Positions 59,688-64,000 of a stretch of DNA of 64,000 nucleotides are shown here, one piece after another (position 1 is the first letter of the stretch; every line of letters starts with the position of its first letter). A program made the position numbers and the translations under genes. The notes under the pieces are model-generated. The model worked only from the letters and a program-made list of their open reading frames with translations, was not told the origin of the DNA and made no database searches. The DNA is from Nicotiana tabacum (Eukaryota > Streptophyta > Magnoliopsida > Solanales > Solanaceae): positions 80,429,120-80,493,119 of the forward strand of contig NC_134094.1 in NCBI RefSeq assembly GCF_000715075.1. Reading direction: 5' to 3'.

Positions 59688-60991
59688 TATACCTGTTAAT
59701 CGGGCCGGGCTGACCCGTTTACAACCCGGTTCAGCCCGGGTCAGCCCGGTACTGTAGCGTGGGGGCGGGCTGGGATGGGTTGGGCGGGGAGCGGGTTTCA
59801 AACGAACAGTTTTTTGATATCGGTGCACCGGAACCCGCTAAGCCCGTTAACGGGCTACAGCCCGGTTCAGCCAGTTTTTTAACGTTTTTTTTTTTACCGT
59901 TGCCAACGGTCAAATTAAAATATTACAAATTATCCTACTATTGCAAATGGTTTAGTTCATATTGCTCAAATTTCTCTTTTACTACATAATTTGAAGAAGA
60001 AAGAAGGATATACTTCTGTTGTTGAATCTATACTAGATAAGTTTAAAAACTATTTCTACCTAATTCCCCCTATTTACCTAATTGGTGCTATTTTAAACCC
60101 TTCTATCAAAATGGCCACTTGTCGCCAATTAATCACTACTTTATATTCTTATATGGATATTGGACCAACTGAAACTCCTGATATTGATACTTGTATTTCT
60201 GCTCTACACAAACATTTAGAAACATTATATAATTATTATGCTAACATTGTTAATGCTTCTTCTGTTGTGGATGCAAATATTCCTTCTTCTGTAGCAACGC
60301 TTTGGAAATTCTAGTGTGCTTCAGAGATTGGATAAGATCAGAACGGCGAAATCAAGGGCGTGACGAGGTAGATGAAGCGGAGGACCAAGAAATTAGAGAT
60401 ATAATGGTTTATGGTTCTGATTTAACCAATGCCGGAAAACCAAGAACCTCATGCTGACATGGATGAACTTACAAAAATGTGCAAAGCATGCGATGTACTA
60501 TTTATTTTTTTTTTTATAATTATTGTAAACTTTTAATTTGCAAGTTCAAAAATAACAAAATCAAAAAAGAACTTGCAACTTAATTTAAAGTATTATATAT
60601 TATTCAATAAAAATATCAAATGAAAGTCTTCGGAGCTTGATCCTTACATATTGCCTATTAGTCTTATTAAATAATTTTTTGTAGCCACTTACTTTCAACT
60701 TTCAATTTTAAAATTATAAAATTTAAATTTCAAATTTAAAACTTTAAACTTCAAAGTTTAATCCTAAGCCTTAAAAGTTTGCAAACACTTAAGTATCAAT
60801 AACATTGAATAAGAAAAATAAAATTTATTTTAAAAAAAAATACACGGCCCCGCTAACAGCCTTCTAAGCCCGAACCCGGACGGACAAAAAAATCTCCGAA
60901 AAAGTACAGCCCGCTAATAGCCCGCAACGTTAAACGGACGGGCTATTTTTTTGTGTCCAGCCCATCCCAGCCTGCCCTTTAAACACCCATA
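59688..60991 (+). mobile_element. hAT derivative with transposase fragment
   Basis: Ends are TATACCTGTTAATCGGGC and, on the other strand, TATGGGTGTTTAAAGGGC. Flanks GTTTGACT and GTTTAAAC agree at six of eight bases. Sub-terminal GGGCTGACCCG and GGCTGGGATGGG repeats are typical of plant hAT elements of the GGGCCGGGC type. It is nested in the CTGAA/TTCAGGA repeat. Confidence 0.75.
59991..60314 (+). pseudogene. hAT transposase fragment
   Basis: 107-codon frame with LDKFKNYFYLIPPIYLIGAI and LNPSIKM, matching the middle of plant hAT transposases (the region before the dimerisation domain, where an I-LDPR-K-like block is usual). The catalytic parts and the C-terminal dimerisation domain are absent, though the frame continues in pieces to about 60480 (EDQEIRDIMVYGSDL-like in another frame). 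Confidence 0.7.
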
Positions 60992-61135
60992 GTTTAAACT
61001 CTAGGACGCCGTGTCCTGAAGTTTGAGCAAAATTGACTAATCTTTAAATATATTATAAACCGTGGATATATTTTAAATAACATGTTTAAAATGACTACCC
61101 GGTGTCAACCTAATCTAGGCCTTTCAGCAAAATAC

Positions 61136-62245
61136 ATAGAGTGCTAATGTATAGCTCAAAATAATCAGAGTTTAAAGTTGGGAATCTTACCTAAATGTCC
61201 TACATGAGTTCCAACTTACCAACTTCTAGCCATTAATCATAAACTTATCAAAACTAGCCATTAATCATAAACTTACCAAAACTAGCTAAGCACATATAAA
61301 AATTAAAAACTTAAATAAACACAGTGATTACAACATGTTCCCAAATCAGGATACCATTCAAATCATTTCGTTAAACTCCCAACTTTAGTAAAATCCTTTA
61401 AAATTTATCTTTCTAACCTTTTCAATATAGGTTTAATGAAATATATATATATATATATATATATTGGAAGTGATAAAAATCATAATATATATATACAAGA
61501 TTCCAAAAATCTAAGCAAAAAAGGATCTTTTTCAACGGGTATGATTGAAATTCATTGAAAACATATAGATGAGTCAATAAACAAATTTTGAGAAAGATTG
61601 GAGATAATATGGACTGATTTGGTATCAAAATTAGTAGTTAAAATCGAGTTAAAAAATTATTCTACAATACATTTATCACGCATGTTTCACACACACAGGT
61701 ATATATGGATATACATGTGATATACATTTGATACATATATGATACACAGTGTGATACACATCATATTTTTCATGTTTCATCTTCTACTTCGAATTTTCAA
61801 TTCAAACCAACTCAAAAACTCTGCCAAATTATCCCAAAATTGAGACTCAAGCTCCTTAAGATGTACCCAATCTATTCTAATAACACCTACTTAAAAGAAA
61901 GCAAAAGTTTGACCCTTTTCGGCTATAAATAGCTAATTGGCTAATATTGGTAACATTTGGCTAATATTAGTAATATTTAATGAATTGACCAATTTTAGTA
62001 ATAAACTACTTATAAATGAACATAGCTGGTAGTTTCTCTTTAAAGTATATCCCGTTCTTTTTCACAAGTTTTATCTACTTTACATGTAAAATTCTATATT
62101 CAGTCGTTAATTTAAGTATAAATGGACTTAGGAGTTCATTGCTTAAACGTCACTGGATTATTGAAAATATTTTGTTTCTTTTGTATCGAAAAGTCATTTA
62201 TCTTTGACTATTTGATTCAAAATATCAGCATTGATGGGAAAATGC
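61136..62245. other. AT-rich intergenic DNA
   Basis: No gene or element recognised. Contains (TA)n at 61440-61463 and a degenerate run of GATACACA/ATATACATTTGATA repeats at 61695-61765. Confidence 0.7.
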
Positions 62246-62983
62246 ATAAGTACCCCCTAACCTATAGTCGGATTTTCAACTACATGCTTTATCTTTGTGG
62301 GGTCCTATTACCTTCCTGAACTTTTTTTAAATGGAATTAGTATACCCTTAGTGCTGATGTGATAGAAGAAAGTGTATGTCACCCTCTGTGGGAGAGTAAG
62401 AAAGAGAGAGAATGTTAATTTTTTTTTATAAAATACTATTTTATTTTCTTCTCTTGTTTTTCCTTTTCTTCCCTCCAGTTTCATTACTTATAGACTTGAC
62501 CAGAAATTAGCTCCGATATTCTCCATATTCTCTGGCCGGATTGAGTTCAGATTTTATTTCTAAAGTTTTATTTGTTGAAGCAGAATTTGAATAAGGGTTT
62601 TATTTAATCAAGTGTACAAGAGAAGACTGAAAAAGAAGAAGAATTTTGATTGTTGGTTGCAAAAAATATTCTCTCCGTGCTCACCGTTTTCCGATCGGGG
62701 CCTTCGGCCTTGCACTGCTTCAGTGGTGAAATGGTGTCGGGGAGTCCTATTTTTTTTTAATAATTTAAATTTACATAAAAAAGAGAATGAGAAAGAAGAA
62801 TTTGGTTGTTGATTGTTGATTGCCAGAAAGTTTTCTAGGAGCTCACCGTTTTTCGATCTGTTACCAGAAAAGTTTTTCGCATCGAAAAAAATGGAGTCCT
62901 TGAAATTTAGACCACCATTTTTCAGCTTTTATTCTTTTTTTCTTTTTTTTGCTCTTCCTCCCACACATAAATTACACTTTCAA

Positions 62984-63058
<75 letters not shown>

Positions 63059-63245
63059 GTACTGAAGACAAACCCTAAGCAGTGACTTATAGCCAGATTT
63101 TCAACTATACACTTAAACTTTGCGGGGGTCTTATTATCCCCATGAACTATTTTAAATTGGACTAAATATCCCCTTAAGAGATGTCGTGGCACAGAAAGTG
63201 TGGTCACTTTCTTGGAGGCGTGTGAGAGCATAAAACTGCCTTAAA
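62246..63245. repeat. Direct-repeat pair around a (TA)n tract
   Basis: The segment 62250-62400 (AACCTATAGTCGGATTTTCAACTA...) recurs at 63085-63235 (ACTTATAGCCAGATTTTCAACTA...) with the same order of blocks through CCCTTAGTG/CCCTTAAGAG and GAAAGTGT. Two inner half-repeats, GCTCACCGTTTTYCGATC (62679 and 62842), lie between. A long (TA)n run is at 62990-63056. Not clearly an LTR pair: no primer site or TG...CA ends. Confidence 0.65.
62990..63056. repeat. (TA)n microsatellite
   Basis: Uninterrupted TA dinucleotides. Confidence 0.95.
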
Positions 63246-64000
63246 ATTTATTAATGTCTATATGTGTCATTTTACCATTGGATACTTTACAATTAGTTAC
63301 ATTTTATTAATAAAACAATCTCTTACCCATTTAATTTTTTCCAGTCGCCGTAAGGATTCCCACAAGAACTCAGACGAACTCCTCGCCGGAAAAAATGGAG
63401 TCCAGCTCACAATTTTCATCTTCCCCCACTTTTATTTTTACCTGTATATCCCTCTTTTGTAGCAAAAGCAAAGACCCAGTAAAAACTACCAACTATTGAA
63501 TTAAAATATGAAGATAATGATAGTTTCACAGAACTCCAGAACTTGAGAATATCAAACCACTGGAAACGATTTTGTCTCCGGTGACGACATCTATTTTAAT
63601 TTTTTATTTTTGTATTATCCTCTGAGAAGTTCTCGGGGATTAAAGATTTTATCTTTCTTTTATGTTGTACTCTAATTGATCGGCGTTAGTTAGAATTATG
63701 TTTGTATTAATGTAATAAAGTGCTATGGTTATGGCGAAAAATGGAGGTGGTGGATGCGATGGTAGGTAAAAATAAAATGGTGGAAGTTAAAATTTTCTTT
63801 TAGAAGTGGTAAAGAGATAGTGTCCGGTGATGCAAGTATGATAATGGTGATTTTTGGGGTTGTTGATAATGGAGGCGAGAGAAAGAATAAAGAAAGAAAG
63901 GAGAAGACTAGAAAATAATGAAGAAAACAATAATAATTTTAGTGTAAAAATATTGAGGCGCGTGTACTTCACCACATAACATAGATGTGGCTGTGATATT
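63246..64000. other. Intergenic DNA, nothing recognised
   Basis: AT-rich sequence. GGAAAAAATGGAGTCCAG at 63390 echoes 62885, suggesting another degenerate repeat copy. No supported gene. Confidence 0.5.

Larger units (their letters stand above)
58590..61135. repeat. CTGAA/TTCAGGA repeat family region
   Basis: Starts with GCGAAGTGCACGGATA and has a second such start, GCGAAGTGCAGTAATA, at 59432. Between 59035 and 59275 and again at 59520-59645, units of about 45-60 bases contain AATTTCAGGAYAYARTRTCCTGAARTTTT, each a broken inverted repeat around AGGACAC...GTCCT. The right end (60995-61100) has one more unit, CTAGGACGCCGTGTCCTGAA. A hAT-like element (59688-60991) interrupts it. Element class is not known to me. 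Confidence 0.7.

Overview
The window is plant nuclear DNA, most likely from a Solanaceae species such as Nicotiana. That assignment rests on the intron structure and protein of the one host gene and on the style of the repeats, not on a database search. No bacterial, organellar, rRNA, tRNA or CRISPR sequence was recognised. About three quarters of the window is nested, decayed LTR retrotransposon DNA. The single intact host gene is a nine-exon nuclear gene for chloroplast ClpP5 (47989-58205, + strand). Layout: 1-16430 holds remnants of plus-strand Ty3/gypsy elements (pol C-terminus, LTR, integrase end, second LTR). A complete but dead minus-strand Tekay/Del-like chromovirus (2974-13917) is inserted in one of those LTRs. 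16431-18330 is a minus-strand env-like/transposon-domain ORF remnant. 18331-27806 is a non-coding minus-strand LTR element (PBS at 24213, LTR 24228-27806) interrupted by a solo LTR at 19982-23620. A 0.9 kb copia deletion derivative (27807-28701) follows. 28702-47841 is one plus-strand Tat-type gypsy element: 5' LTR carrying a hAT-like insertion, gag, protease, RT, two RNase H domains, integrase and an antisense ORF. Its antisense ORF is split by another LTR insertion (37599-46324, perfect GAACC target duplication), which itself holds a pol-deleted minus-strand Athila element with two LTR copies side by side. The 3' LTR of the Tat element ends only 147 bp before the CLPP5 start codon. The CLPP5 introns contain a copia RNase H remnant, a hAT-like MITE with TIR CTAAGTTGCTCGG, a foldback MITE whose arms are telomere-like G-rich and C-rich repeats, and another hAT-like element. 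58206-64000 is 3' flank with a CTGAA/TTCAGGA repeat family, a hAT derivative with a transposase fragment, AT-rich DNA and a direct-repeat pair around a TA microsatellite. How parts work together: only CLPP5 is predicted to make a functional host product. Retroelement coding regions all carry stops or lost residues. The most unusual signals are regulatory or structural. Several LTR families carry a dense cluster of short CG-rich dyads at a similar LTR position, but with a different dyad sequence in each family. Both LTR termini carry conserved hairpin-capable inverted repeats. The CLPP5 promoter has been almost wholly replaced by or abutted to a Tat LTR.
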